Origin: DAOPYU01 sp942493245 | GTDB taxonomy: Bacteria > Sumerlaeota > Sumerlaeia > UBA8349 | NCBI GenBank assembly: GCA_942493245.1 | Contig: OW818685.1 | Span: 4,588,001 to 4,652,000 of the forward strand | Length of the DNA: 64,000 nucleotides | Direction of reading: 5' to 3' | Notes under the pieces: generated by a model | Databases searched by the model: none | The model's input: only the letters and a program-made list of their open reading frames with translations | What the model was told of the DNA's origin: nothing | Shown: positions 1 through 11,590 of the stretch, in pieces | Position numbering within the stretch: the stretch's first letter is position 1 | How the letters are laid out: each line of letters starts with the position of its first letter | Position numbers and translations under genes: made by a program

Positions 1-927
1 CAAACCGTCGCCCCCAAGGTGCTCGATCTCAACGAAACCGTGGAGGGGATGCTCAAGATGCTGCGGCGTCTGATCGGCGAGGACATTGACCTCGCCTGGC
101 TGCCGAGCAACAGTCTGGGCGCGGTCAAGATAGACCCCTCGCAGATTGATCAGATCCTGGCCAATCTGTGTGTCAACGCGCGCGACGCAATCGGGGGCAA
201 GGGGGGCAAGGTCACCATTGAGACGGGACGGGGACGATTCGACACGGAGTATTGCGAAACCAATGCCGGTTTCATCCCGGGCGAGTACGTGATGCTGGCC
301 GTCAGCGACGACGGGTGCGGCATGGACCCGGAAACCCTGGAACTGATCTTCGAGCCGTTCTTCACCACCAAGAACGTCGGCGAAGGTACGGGACTCGGCT
401 TGTCCACGGTGTACGGGATCGTCAAGCAGAACGGCGGTTTTATCAACGTGTACAGCGAACCGGGCCTGGGAACCACCTTCCGGATCTACCTGCCCCGGCA
501 CAGTGACGAGGTTGTGCCGATACAGAAGGAAGACACGGTGAAACAGACCGTGTATGGCCACGAAACCATTCTGCTGGTGGAAGACGAACCGGCAATCCTG
601 AATATGACCACAACGGTCCTCGATCAACTCCGCTACACCGTGCTGCCTGCAGCCAAACCCAGCGAGGCTATCCGCCTGGCCGGGGAGTACGCCGGCGAAA
701 TCCATCTGCTCATGACCGACGTGATCATGCCCGAAATGAACGGACGCGACCTGGCCGCAAAACTCCTGAGCCTCTACCCCGGCCTTAAGCGCCTCTTCAT
801 GTCCGGGTACACGGCCAATGTCATCGCCCACCACGGCGTCCTGGACGACGGGGTGTACTTCATCCAGAAACCCTTCACCACGAAAGACCTCTCCTTGAAA
901 ATCCGCGAGGTGCTGGATCAGGGGTGA
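1..927 (+). CDS. Hybrid sensor histidine kinase, C-terminal part (5' end outside window)
   Basis: The reading frame is open from base 1, so the sensor and phosphoacceptor regions lie upstream of the window. What remains is a HATPase_c domain followed by a response-regulator receiver domain. The ATPase shows an N-box (NLCVNARDA, from base 163), a G1 box (DDGCGMD, from about 307) and a G2 box (GEGTGLGLS, from about 382). The receiver domain starts at about base 565 with an acidic pair (VEDE). Its phosphoacceptor Asp is in MTDVIMP (codon 718-720), and the conserved Lys is in QKPF (868-870). An ATPase followed by a C-terminal receiver is typical of PAS-containing hybrid kinases whose receiver passes phosphate on or is autoinhibitory. 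The signal sensed and the partner regulator cannot be told from here. The TGA stop is at 925-927 and no operon partner follows closely. Confidence 0.93.
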   Translation, partial: QTVAPKVLDLNETVEGMLKMLRRLIGEDIDLAWLPSNSLGAVKIDPSQIDQILANLCVNARDAIGGKGGKVTIETGRGRFDTEYCETNAGFIPGEYVMLAVSDDGCGMDPETLELIFEPFFTTKNVGEGTGLGLSTVYGIVKQNGGFINVYSEPGLGTTFRIYLPRHSDEVVPIQKEDTVKQTVYGHETILLVEDEPAILNMTTTVLDQLRYTVLPAAKPSEAIRLAGEYAGEIHLLMTDVIMPEMNGRDLAAKLLSLYPGLKRLFMSGYTANVIAHHGVLDDGVYFIQKPFTTKDLSLKIREVLDQG

Positions 928-1049
928 GAGAAACAACCGGATAGGGTGTGACGTGCAGGAATCCGCAAAGAGAGAAACCGTGAAGGACGCCGTCTCAGGC
1001 AGAGAACCGAAGAGGATTCCTCCGCATTTTAGACTGTGTCCCTCCTTTC

Positions 1050-1160
1050 AAAAAAACCGCGGTTGAACGCCTATCGTTCTGTTTTTCTTTCAGGCGGGCG
1101 GGACGCCCGCCCTCCCAGAAAGAAAACCGGGCGATAGGCGTTCGACTGCGAGTTTTTTAT
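1050..1160. repeat. Family A dispersed repeat, short palindromic copy (A1)
   Basis: This is the main content of the 928-1242 gap. The copy is about 110 bp and nearly a perfect inverted repeat. Outer arms (GGTTGAACGCCTATCG at about 1061 and its complement ending near 1147) enclose the core hairpin GGCGGGCG (1093-1100), loop GGA, CGCCCGCC (1104-1111). The same core and edges recur at 4025, 22690, 37808, 44744, 57168 and 58841. It has no coding capacity. Confidence 0.8.
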
Positions 1161-1242
1161 GAATCGAGACCCTCTGGATTCGGTTGACAGAAGCCGGGCA
1201 AACGGCTATGCCTGTTGGACGAAAGAATGAGAGGCGAGTCGG

Positions 1243-2271
1243 ATGCGAAACCAAGTGGTGCGGTCAGTCGTTTTGTTAATAGCGCTCGGAGTGGGACTCC
1301 TCACCCTGTCCGGGCGGGCGGCGGACGTGCCCTCGTCGGGATCGAACGGGAAAACGCCGGGCGCCGCGCCGGCAGCAGGGTACCTGTTCGCCCACATGAC
1401 GAAGAGCGACTACGGGCATCTGTATTACTCGCTCAGCCGCGACGGATTGCACTGGACGCCGCTCAATCAGGGCAGGCGGGTCAACGAGGAGTATCGCGGC
1501 CACCCAGACATCGCGCGCGGCCACGACGGGCGGTATTATCTCACCGGCGGCTCGAGGGCCGTTGAACTCTGGGTGTCCCCGGATCTGGTGACGTGGTCCC
1601 ATTTCCGGACGCTGGAACCGGACCTGGTCCACATCCCGAACTTCAAACCCGCCGAAAAGACCTACGGCGCGCCCAAGATCACCTACGACGCGGACACGGC
1701 CCAATACCTCATCTCCTGGCACACCTCGCAGAACGACAAACTGAAGGAACTCCCGGAACACTACTGGGCCGGGCAACGGACGCTCTACGTCACCAGCCCC
1801 GACCTGCAAACCTTCTCGGAGCCGAAACGCCTGTTCGATTTCGAGATGACAACGATTGACGTCATCATCCGCAAGGAGGCGGGGCGCTACTACGCCTTTA
1901 TCAAGGACGAGCGTTACCCGTCGTTCGACTGGCCGACCGGCAAGACCATCCGGGTCTGTCAGGCGCCCGCGCTGACCGGTCCCTATACCGAACCGGGACC
2001 GAAAATCTCGCCGAACTTCCGCGAAGCCCCGACCCTGATTCCCCGGCATGACGGGAAGGGATGGCGCGTGTTCTACGAACAGTACCCGGGTCTGCAATAC
2101 GGCTGTTCGACCGCGGCGAGTCTGGCGGGGCCGTGGTACGAGGAGTATTTTCCGGACTATCAGATCCCCGAGGGGACGCGACACGGGAGTATTCTCCCCA
2201 TCGACGCGGAAGCGGTGGACCGGTTGACCAAGGCGTATGGCGCGGCCAGTCTCCCGGAGAAACAGAAATAG
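1243..2271 (+). CDS. Exported five-bladed beta-propeller glycosidase-like protein (GH43/GH32 type)
   Basis: The protein has 342 residues and an N-terminal signal peptide (hydrophobic about 8-25, cleavage near GRAA). The mature part carries the repeated pattern of a GH43/GH32-type beta-propeller: HLYYSLSRDGLHW at about residue 59, a blade beginning HPDIARGHDGRYYLTGG near 87, then YGAPKITYD and REAPTLI. In GH43 enzymes a general-acid Glu often sits in a motif like REAPTLI, so this is probably a secreted or periplasmic arabinosidase/xylosidase-like enzyme or an inactive sugar binder. The substrate cannot be assigned. The ATG at 1243 follows GAGAGGCGAGTCGG, a reasonable ribosome-binding site. It lies 52 bp upstream of a secreted nucleoside hydrolase, so the two probably form a small operon for scavenging exogenous compounds. 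Confidence 0.75.
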   Translation: MRNQVVRSVVLLIALGVGLLTLSGRAADVPSSGSNGKTPGAAPAAGYLFAHMTKSDYGHLYYSLSRDGLHWTPLNQGRRVNEEYRGHPDIARGHDGRYYLTGGSRAVELWVSPDLVTWSHFRTLEPDLVHIPNFKPAEKTYGAPKITYDADTAQYLISWHTSQNDKLKELPEHYWAGQRTLYVTSPDLQTFSEPKRLFDFEMTTIDVIIRKEAGRYYAFIKDERYPSFDWPTGKTIRVCQAPALTGPYTEPGPKISPNFREAPTLIPRHDGKGWRVFYEQYPGLQYGCSTAASLAGPWYEEYFPDYQIPEGTRHGSILPIDAEAVDRLTKAYGAASLPEKQK

Positions 2272-2323
2272 ATTTCGATCTTCACGCCCACTCGTTCCAA
2301 AATCTCCCTGAAAGGATTGCAAT

Positions 2324-3367
2324 ATGAAAACCTCAATTCACCTCTCTGTGAAATCCCGGATGTTCCGGTTGGCCCTCCTGTGTGTGTTGCTGGCGGGTCT
2401 GTTCTCCGGCGCTCTGCTTCCGGCGACGGAACCGGGCGCGGCCAAACCCGCGGGCAAGAAAATCCCCGTCATCCTCGACGCCGACATCGGCGACGACATT
2501 GACGACACCTGGGCGCTGGCGCTGCTGCTCAAGTCGCCCGAGATTGACTTGAAACTGGTCGTGGGCGATCAGGGCAAGGTCGAGTACCGGGCGAAACTGT
2601 TCGCGAAGTTCCTCCAGGCCGCCGGACGCACGGATGTGGCGGTTGGCAAGGGGCTGGATGTCAACGCAAAGGGCAACGGCGGTCAGGCCGAGTGGGTGGG
2701 CGATTACGACCTGAAGTCGTACCCCGGCAAGGTCCACGAAGACGGCGTTCAGGCGATGATTGACCTGATTATGGCCTCGCCCGAACCGATGACCCTGCTC
2801 GCCATCGGACCAACACCCAACCTGAAAGTGGCGCTCGAACGCGAACCGAAAATCGCGAGCAAGGTGCGGGTGGTCGGGATGTATGGCGCGGTGCGCAAGG
2901 GGTACGACGGCAAGCCGAAACCCGATCCGGAGTACAACGTCAAGTGCGATGTCAAGGCCTGTCAGGTGGTCTTCACCGCGCCGTGGGAGATGGTCATCAC
3001 GCCGCTCGACACGTGCGGGCTGATCCGCCTGAAAGGGGAGAAATACGCCAAGGTCAGCGCGTCAAAAGACCCGATCGCGTCGGCGCTGATCCAGAACTAC
3101 CGCCTGTGGCTCAAGGCAAGTAATGGGGGCAAAGACGTTCCGCCGGAAAAGGAAAGCAGTGTCCTGTTCGACACCGTGGCCGTCTATCTAGTCATGACTC
3201 AGGCGCTCTGCAAAATGGAAGACCTGAAAATCCGCGTGAACGACGAAGGCTTCACCGTGGAAGACCCGCAGGGGAAAAAGATGAGCGTCGCGACGGAGTG
3301 GAAAGACCTGGCCGCATACGAGGACTATCTGGTCGAACGGTTGACGGGAACGCCCGCCGGGAAGTGA
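2324..3367 (+). CDS. Exported inosine-uridine preferring nucleoside hydrolase family protein
   Basis: The protein has 347 residues. The N-terminus (about 1-38) has a basic start, a hydrophobic core (LALLCVLLAGLFSGALL) and a probable cleavage site, so it is exported. The enzyme begins near residue 47 with ILDADIGDDIDDTWAL, the Asp-rich calcium- and ribose-binding signature of nucleoside hydrolases (classically DxDxGxDD). A later LLAIGPTPNL matches the family's LaxGPlTNl segment. Family members hydrolyse N-glycosidic bonds of ribonucleosides; export suggests salvage of external nucleosides. AAAGGATTGCAAT precedes the ATG. It follows the GH43-like gene by 52 bp on the same strand, and a stem-loop with a T run (3519-3543) is a plausible end of the transcript. 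Substrate preference is not deducible. Confidence 0.87.
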   Translation: MKTSIHLSVKSRMFRLALLCVLLAGLFSGALLPATEPGAAKPAGKKIPVILDADIGDDIDDTWALALLLKSPEIDLKLVVGDQGKVEYRAKLFAKFLQAAGRTDVAVGKGLDVNAKGNGGQAEWVGDYDLKSYPGKVHEDGVQAMIDLIMASPEPMTLLAIGPTPNLKVALEREPKIASKVRVVGMYGAVRKGYDGKPKPDPEYNVKCDVKACQVVFTAPWEMVITPLDTCGLIRLKGEKYAKVSASKDPIASALIQNYRLWLKASNGGKDVPPEKESSVLFDTVAVYLVMTQALCKMEDLKIRVNDEGFTVEDPQGKKMSVATEWKDLAAYEDYLVERLTGTPAGK

Positions 3368-3402
3368 GCGGCAAATCGCATCACGGAGTGTTTTTCACAC
3401 GA

Positions 3403-3438
3403 AGGCACGAAGACACAAAAGAGAGTGTCTTCGTGCCT
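3403..3438. repeat. Perfect 14-bp stem-loop after the nucleoside hydrolase gene
   Basis: AGGCACGAAGACAC (3403-3416) pairs perfectly with GTGTCTTCGTGCCT (3425-3438) across an 8-base loop. It starts 35 bp after the stop codon and has no T run, so it is more likely an mRNA-stabilising or repeat-derived hairpin than an intrinsic terminator. The GCACGAAGACAC style of sequence is common in intergenic repeats of many bacteria. Confidence 0.6.
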
Positions 3439-3518
3439 ATCTGTTTTCGTAAGATACCGAGAAAGACTTCCCGTATCACCCAGGAGAATCCCGAGGTCGT
3501 TGTGTTGAAAGGCGCCTC

Positions 3519-3543
3519 AGCCCGCTTCAGCGGGCTCTTTTTT
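3519..3543 (+). terminator. Probable intrinsic terminator
   Basis: AGCCCGCT (3519-3526), loop TC, AGCGGGCT (3529-3536), then C and a run of T (3538-3543). It lies about 150 bp downstream of the nucleoside hydrolase stop codon on the plus strand. Confidence 0.65.
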
Positions 3544-3544
3544 G

Positions 3545-3712
3545 CACCCGCCTTCAGGCGGGGTGTTTCCGACTCCTTCTCCTTTTCAAAGCCGGCTTCA
3601 GCCGGGCTTCCTTTCCGGATGACCGGGCGTGAAGCGATTCCAGGGAAGCCGCGCTGAAGCGCGCTTCAATAAACGAGGGAATCCCACCTCCCCCCCTGCT
3701 GAAGCAGGCCAA
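3545..3712. repeat. Cluster of short palindromes centred on TTCA/TGAA
   Basis: Four further hairpins follow the terminator: CACCCGCC-TTCA-GGCGGGGTG (about 3545-3565), AAGCCGGC-TTCA-GCCGGGCTT (about 3589-3609), AAGCCGCGC-TGAA-GCGCGCTT (about 3647-3666) and CCTGCT-GAA-GCAGG (about 3697-3711). All share the same central TTCA or its complement but differ in stem sequence. No credible coding sequence overlaps them. Confidence 0.6.
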
Positions 3713-3854
3713 CTTCAGAAGACCGAGTGGGTGAAATATCGAGGACCGGTCGGGTGGAATCTGTCTGTCACTTCGGCCCATTCCTGGAAGGAAACAGGCA
3801 AACAGAAAGCGCCCAGAAACCCTGCGAAGCGCTTGACCTTTGTCCCTGCCAAGG

Positions 3855-4088
3855 CAATGAACCGCAGTTGCGGACAGAAAATGAATTTTTTGTTCTTGTG
3901 TGATGGGGCCAAAACGGTTTCGGCTTTGTCGCCCTTTGGATGAGGGGCTATCTGACTACGCCAATCAGGAGATTGGCGGTCCCGGGAACCGCTTCCTCCC
4001 ATAAAAAATGGGCGTTTCATGGAGGGCGGGCGTCTCGCCCGCCTATGAGGAAGACCGTGGCTGAGGCGCTTCAACTGCGTTTTTTAGA
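3855..4088 (+). repeat. Family A dispersed repeat, full-length copy (A2)
   Basis: This copy is about 234 bp and in the same orientation as the copy at 57001. It begins with a version of the terminal repeat (ATGAACCGCAGTTG) and has the internal inverted segment CGCCAATCAGGAGATTGGCG (from about 3959). The core hairpin GGCGGGCG-TCT-CGCCCGCC is at 4025-4043, and the copy ends in TTCAACTGCGTTTTTTAG. Together with the palindromes above it fills the 3368-4138 gap, in which I see no gene. Confidence 0.8.
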
Positions 4089-4138
4089 TGAACTGGGGTT
4101 TGTTCCGACACCAGAACTTTTGGATTCTTCTGCCCACC

Positions 4139-5098
4139 TTACCCATTCTTGCGGTTCTTTTTCTTGTTCACACGGGACGGATTTGAAGCGTCCGGGGTGG
4201 ATTGAGACGGAGAAGCCGCCGGGGAAGAGACGGGCGGCGGCGCTTCGATTCCCACCGGTTTGCGCCGTTTGAGCGTGGACCAGAACACCACCGCGAACAC
4301 AATGGCCCCCAGGGTAATGACCTGCGAGGTCGAGAGGAAGCCGATGAAGCCGCGTCCCGTATCCCCGCGCAGGAATTCAACCAGAAAGCGCTCGACGCCG
4401 TAGAGGATCAAGTAAGAGAGAAAGATCTGGCCGTGAAACTTCCGGCGGCTCCAGAGAAACAGCAACACGGCAAAAATAACCAGGTTGGCCCCCGACTCGA
4501 TCAATTGCGTCGGGATGACAGGAAGACTGAAATCCGCCGTCTCGGGTAGAAGCCCCCGCTCTACGTGTTCATCCCACGCCTGTCCGCCGATAACGTCTCC
4601 CGCGATCTCGATTCCCTTCGGAAATCGCACACCCAGGAAGCCAAACGGTCCCTCCGGGTCAAGGACTCGCCCGTAACAACACCCCGCCAGAAAACACCCG
4701 ATGCGCCCAAACACGTGGCCGAGTGGAAGCGCGGTGATGAGGACATCCATGACTTTCCAGAAATCGAGCCGTTCGCGCCGGATGATATAAGCGGCCACGG
4801 CCACCGCGCCGATCACACTCCCCAGAAACACAAACCCGGCGCGAGAGAACCCCACCTCGAGGGGCGCGTTGAGGAATTCGTCGAAGTACACGATGATGTG
4901 CAGCAGACGCCCCCCGACCACGCCGCCGATCACACTGTAAAAAACCAGGTCGAGAACGGCAGGGACGGGAACCTGAACCCGCTTGGCGCGGTTCAGGGCG
5001 ACGAGAATACCGAGCGAAAGCCCCAGCGCGATCATGAGGCCGTAAGTGGCGAGGTAAAAATCACCGATACGAAACAGGATAGGATGCACGAGCGACAA
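4139..5098 (-). CDS. lgt: Phosphatidylglycerol-prolipoprotein diacylglyceryl transferase
   Basis: This inner-membrane enzyme transfers a diacylglyceryl group from phosphatidylglycerol to the lipobox Cys of prolipoproteins, the first step of lipoprotein maturation. The protein has 319 residues with about seven hydrophobic segments and starts with HPILFRIGDFYLATYGLM, typical of Lgt. The family signature GRIGCFLAGCCYGR lies near residues 131-144 and contains the essential Arg; the CFLAGCCYG variant is common outside proteobacteria. The last 45 residues are a hydrophilic Pro/Ser/Lys tail rather than a domain. The start is TTG at 5098, with a GTG three codons later as an alternative. It begins 8 bp after pabA and closes the plsY-gpsA-pabA-lgt operon. 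The Pal lipoprotein near 60 kb is one likely client. Confidence 0.93.
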   Translation of the reverse strand: MSLVHPILFRIGDFYLATYGLMIALGLSLGILVALNRAKRVQVPVPAVLDLVFYSVIGGVVGGRLLHIIVYFDEFLNAPLEVGFSRAGFVFLGSVIGAVAVAAYIIRRERLDFWKVMDVLITALPLGHVFGRIGCFLAGCCYGRVLDPEGPFGFLGVRFPKGIEIAGDVIGGQAWDEHVERGLLPETADFSLPVIPTQLIESGANLVIFAVLLFLWSRRKFHGQIFLSYLILYGVERFLVEFLRGDTGRGFIGFLSTSQVITLGAIVFAVVFWSTLKRRKPVGIEAPPPVSSPAASPSQSTPDASNPSRVNKKKNRKNG

Positions 5099-5106
5099 AG
5101 GCCTTT

Positions 5107-5694
5107 CTATTCAACGGAAGCGGTTTGACCCAGGGAAAGGAAATTGCGCAGGATCTGTTTCCCTTCAGTGGTCAGGATGGACTCGGGGTGGAACTGAACG
5201 CCCCAGATCGGGTGCTGTTTGTGGCGCAGGCCCATGATCAGGCCGTCCTCCTCGCACCAGGCGGTGCGGACCAGACACTCGGGCAACCCTTCGGCGCGTA
5301 CAATGAGCGAGTGGTACCGCGTGGCCTCGAAGGGGTTGCTCAGCCCGTCGAAAATGGCCGAGCCGTCGTGGTGGATCATCGAGGTCTTGCCGTGCATGAG
5401 ATGCGGGGCGCGCTCGACAATGCCGCCGAAGGCGGCGCCGATGCACTGGTGTCCCAGACAGACCCCGAAGGTGGGGATCGTGGGACCGAAGCGGGTGATG
5501 ATCTCGGTCGAAAGCCCCGCCTCGGCGGGGGTGCAGGGACCGGGGGAGATGACAATGTGCGAGGGCTTCAACTTCCCTACCCCCTTGATGTCAATCTGGT
5601 CGTTGCGGATCACCTTGAGATCGGCGCCCATCTCGCCCAGATACTGGGCCAGGTTGTAGGTAAAGGAATCGTAGTTGTCTATCAGGAGCAGCAT
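5107..5694 (-). CDS. pabA: Aminodeoxychorismate/anthranilate synthase glutamine amidotransferase subunit
   Basis: A class I glutamine amidotransferase of 195 residues. It releases ammonia from glutamine for the partner chorismate-using subunit in folate (PabB) or tryptophan (TrpE) synthesis. The nucleophile Cys79 is in GVCLGHQ, and the His169/Glu171 pair is in QFHPES. The N-terminal LLLIDNYDSFTYNLAQYLGE and VISPGPCTP are diagnostic of the PabA/TrpG group. No synthase subunit gene is in the window, so pabA versus trpG is undecided; many bacteria use one amphibolic subunit. It lies 34 bp after gpsA and 8 bp before lgt, so it is co-transcribed with phospholipid genes. Confidence 0.9.
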   Translation of the reverse strand: MLLLIDNYDSFTYNLAQYLGEMGADLKVIRNDQIDIKGVGKLKPSHIVISPGPCTPAEAGLSTEIITRFGPTIPTFGVCLGHQCIGAAFGGIVERAPHLMHGKTSMIHHDGSAIFDGLSNPFEATRYHSLIVRAEGLPECLVRTAWCEEDGLIMGLRHKQHPIWGVQFHPESILTTEGKQILRNFLSLGQTASVE

Positions 5695-5728
5695 GGGGTT
5701 GTGTCTTTCTCGATCATGGCCCTGTACC

Positions 5729-6799
5729 TCAGGCCGGTTTTCTTGAATTCGTCTCGGGCTTGGCGTCGCGCCGCATCAGGTCGCGCACGGCCATTGAGGG
5801 CGATTTCCCCTCGTAGATAACCGAATAGACCTCGCGCGAGATGGGCAGTTCGACGCCGTAGCGGTCTGCCAGCGCGCAGATCGAACGCGCCGTGCGCATC
5901 CCCTCGACCACCATGCCGATCTTGTCGAGCGCCTCGTCGCACGTCAAACCGCGCGCCAGAAATTCTCCGAACTGGTGGTTGCGGCTCAGCGTGCCGCCAC
6001 AGGTCAGGATCAGGTCGCCCATGCCCGACAGGCCGGCGAACGTCTCGGCCCGCGCCCCCATCGCCACGCCCAGCCGCAGAATTTCAGCCAGGCCGCGCGT
6101 GATCAGCGCCGCCCGCGCGTTGTCGCCCAGGTGCATGCCGTCGCACACCCCCGCCGCGATGGCAATCACGTTCTTGAGCGACCCACCGAGTTCGGCGCCC
6201 AGCATGTCGTCGTGGGAGTAAACACGGAATCGCTCGGTCATGAACAGCGCCTGAACGTAAGCGCCCACGGTCTCGTTGCCTGCGGCGGCAATCACCGACG
6301 TGGGCTTCTCGAGCGCCACTTCCGCGGCAAAACTCGGACCGGAGAGAACGGCCAGGCGATTGCGCCACTCCGCGCCCCGCACCGACTCGATCACATCGGT
6401 CATCGTCATCAGGGAGGATTCTTCGATCGCTTTCGAACACACCACCCACGGCGGCGTGCCCGTGTAACCCGCCGCTTCCTCCAGGGCGCGGCACTGGGCC
6501 GTCACCTGACGCAACACATGGCTGGGCGTGGTGACCACGATGCACTGCGGGTCGTGGGCAATCAGGGCTTCCTTCAGGTCGCTCGTCAGCCGCAACGACT
6601 CCGGCAGCCGAAAGCCGGGCAGTTTCGGGTGGCTCTGGGTCTGCTGGAGCGCGGTCACCGTCTGGGGCAGGTCGAAAGCCATCACCGCATGCCCCTTGCG
6701 GGCCAGATGCGACGCCAGCACGACCCCCCACGCGCCGGCGCTCAGGACGCACACGCGCTGCGGCTCAATCGGCTGGGTGTTCGGGTTTTGCGGACTCAT
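5729..6799 (-). CDS. gpsA: Glycerol-3-phosphate dehydrogenase [NAD(P)+]
   Basis: Reduces dihydroxyacetone phosphate to sn-glycerol 3-phosphate, the backbone for phospholipids, in the cytoplasm. The protein has 356 residues. The N-terminal Rossmann segment reads VLSAGAWGVVLASHL, where the first Gly of the usual GxGxxG is Ser. The catalytic-Lys region GGSLKNVIAIAAG, the segment GDNARAALITRGLAE and GLSGMGDLILTC are all present. The C-terminal 20 residues (RRDAKPETNSRKPA) are an ordinary hydrophilic tail. AAGGGAAAAAGA precedes the ATG. The start lies inside the end of plsY (35-bp overlap), which implies translational coupling with the acyltransferase that consumes its product. Confidence 0.94.
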   Translation of the reverse strand: MSPQNPNTQPIEPQRVCVLSAGAWGVVLASHLARKGHAVMAFDLPQTVTALQQTQSHPKLPGFRLPESLRLTSDLKEALIAHDPQCIVVTTPSHVLRQVTAQCRALEEAAGYTGTPPWVVCSKAIEESSLMTMTDVIESVRGAEWRNRLAVLSGPSFAAEVALEKPTSVIAAAGNETVGAYVQALFMTERFRVYSHDDMLGAELGGSLKNVIAIAAGVCDGMHLGDNARAALITRGLAEILRLGVAMGARAETFAGLSGMGDLILTCGGTLSRNHQFGEFLARGLTCDEALDKIGMVVEGMRTARSICALADRYGVELPISREVYSVIYEGKSPSMAVRDLMRRDAKPETNSRKPA

Positions 6800-7439
6800 T
6801 CTTTTTCCCTTCCGTTCCTTCGATCAGACGCCGGATGTTGGCGCGGTGGCGGAAAATGACCATGGCGCCCAGAAGCGCCGTGACCCAGAAGCGGGTCCAG
6901 GGTTGTTCGTTCCAGTAGAACACCAGAATGCAGGCCGGTAAAAGGACCGCCCCCGTCAGCGAGGCGATCGAGACGATGCCGGTAATCTTCATAATCGGCA
7001 GGCAGACCACCAGCGTCAGGAGGGTGGCTTTGGGAGCGACGACCAGATAAACCCCCAAGGCCGTGGCCACCCCTTTCCCCCCTTTGAACTTCATGAAGGG
7101 GCTGAAGCAATGCCCCAGAAAAGCGCCGATTCCGAAACACAGCCGCAACCCGTCGTTTCCCAGCACCTCCACGATTCGAACCGAGGAATCCCCCCCCGGC
7201 AGATGGGTCAGCAGCCAAGGCAGCGCTCCCGCCGAAACCACGCCCTTTAAGGCGTCCAGAATCAGCACACACGCGAAATAACGTTTTCCCAGAATCCGAC
7301 CGGCGTTGGTGGCCCCCACATTGCCGCTTCCCACGGAGCGAATATCAATCCCCTTCATCTTCTTGACAAAGATGAACGCAAACGGAATAGCTCCGATCAG
7401 GAAAGCCAGAAAAAGTATGAGAAAAAAAGAAACAGGCAT
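6765..7439 (-). CDS. plsY: Acyl-phosphate:glycerol-3-phosphate acyltransferase
   Basis: An inner-membrane enzyme that acylates glycerol 3-phosphate from acyl-phosphate, giving lysophosphatidic acid. I place the start at ATG 7439 (224 residues) because GAGAGGGAGATCTCG precedes it and MPVSFFLILFLAFLIGAIPFAF opens the first membrane helix. The frame stays open upstream to 7664, but that would run into the tRNA-His gene. The three family motifs are visible: SGNVGATNAGRILG, GHCFSPFMKFKGGKGVATALG and RHRANIRRLIEG. It is the first gene of the plsY-gpsA-pabA-lgt operon and overlaps gpsA by 35 bp. Confidence 0.94.
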   Translation of the reverse strand: MPVSFFLILFLAFLIGAIPFAFIFVKKMKGIDIRSVGSGNVGATNAGRILGKRYFACVLILDALKGVVSAGALPWLLTHLPGGDSSVRIVEVLGNDGLRLCFGIGAFLGHCFSPFMKFKGGKGVATALGVYLVVAPKATLLTLVVCLPIMKITGIVSIASLTGAVLLPACILVFYWNEQPWTRFWVTALLGAMVIFRHRANIRRLIEGTEGKKNESAKPEHPAD

Positions 7440-7589
7440 CGAGATCTCCCTCTCGCACCATGAGAATCGGGGCAATCGTAACGTGAAACAGCCTGAAAAG
7501 CAAGGACGGTATCGGGCGAAATCGGGCGGAGATCGGACCGGGAAAGGGACAGGGCGCGATTCAAAAACATGGCCTGTTGAAAATTCCTG

Positions 7590-7618
7590 TTGCAATCCCC
7601 TGTCTGAAACGGTATGAG
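7590..7618 (+). promoter_or_regulatory. Candidate promoter for the tRNA-His/tRNA-Arg unit
   Basis: TTGCAA (7590-7595), a 17-bp spacer, then TATGAG (7613-7618). Each box matches the sigma-70 consensus at 4 of 6 positions, and the tRNA starts 19 bp further on. This is supported only by spacing and position. Confidence 0.35.
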
Positions 7619-7636
7619 ATGGATTCTGTGCCCTGT

Positions 7637-7713
7637 GGTGGCCGTAGTTCAATCGGTAGAGCACCTGATTGTGGTTCAGGTTGTTGCGGGTTCAAGTCCC
7701 GTCGGCCACCCCA
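7637..7713 (+). tRNA. tRNA-His (GTG)
   Basis: The acceptor arms GTGGCCG (7638-7644) and CGGCCAC (7703-7709) pair fully. The anticodon stem CCTGA/TCAGG encloses the loop TTGTGGT with anticodon GTG at 7671-7673. G at 7637 is the extra G-1 of tRNA-His, facing discriminator C 7710, and CCA is encoded at 7711-7713. Confidence 0.96.
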
Positions 7714-7763
7714 CCCTGAAGCGCCTTTCTCGGACCCGCACACGGGTTCGTTTCCAGGATTGT

Positions 7764-7840
7764 GCGCCCGTAGCTCAGCTGGATAGAGCGCATGCCTCCG
7801 GAGCATGAGGTCACAGGTTCAAATCCTGTCGGGCGTACCA
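7764..7840 (+). tRNA. tRNA-Arg (CCG)
   Basis: The acceptor arms GCGCCCG (7764-7770) and CGGGCGT (7830-7836) pair with one G-U. The anticodon stem CATGC/GCATG encloses CTCCGGA with anticodon CCG at 7798-7800. CCA is encoded at 7838-7840. It lies 50 bp after tRNA-His, probably in one transcript. Confidence 0.96.
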
Positions 7841-7843
7841 TTG

Positions 7844-7882
7844 AAAAGAGCCGAGTTGAAAAACTCGGCTCTTTTGTTTTTT
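7844..7882 (+). terminator. Intrinsic terminator of the tRNA pair
   Basis: A perfect 14-bp stem, AAAAGAGCCGAGTT (7844-7857) and AACTCGGCTCTTTT (7862-7875), with loop GAAA, followed by G and six T. It starts 4 bases after the tRNA-Arg CCA. Confidence 0.93.
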
Positions 7883-7904
7883 GTGCGCCCGGCAGGGCGC
7901 GCCC

Positions 7905-7948
7905 AAAAAGAACTCCGGGAGATTCCGTGTCAACGAAATCTCCCGGAG
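7905..7948 (-). terminator. Intrinsic terminator of nifJ
   Basis: CTCCGGGAGATT (7913-7924) pairs with AATCTCCCGGAG (7937-7948). Read on the minus strand the stem is followed by TTCTTTTT. It lies 36 bp past the nifJ stop codon. Confidence 0.85.
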
Positions 7949-7984
7949 GTTGAAACATCAGCGGATTTCAGAAACCCATCCGAC

Positions 7985-11590
<3,606 letters not shown>

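Noticed and set aside
7440..7664. N-terminal extension of PlsY
   Set aside because: The frame continues into the tRNA-His gene and lacks conserved sequence; a strong ribosome-binding site supports ATG 7439.
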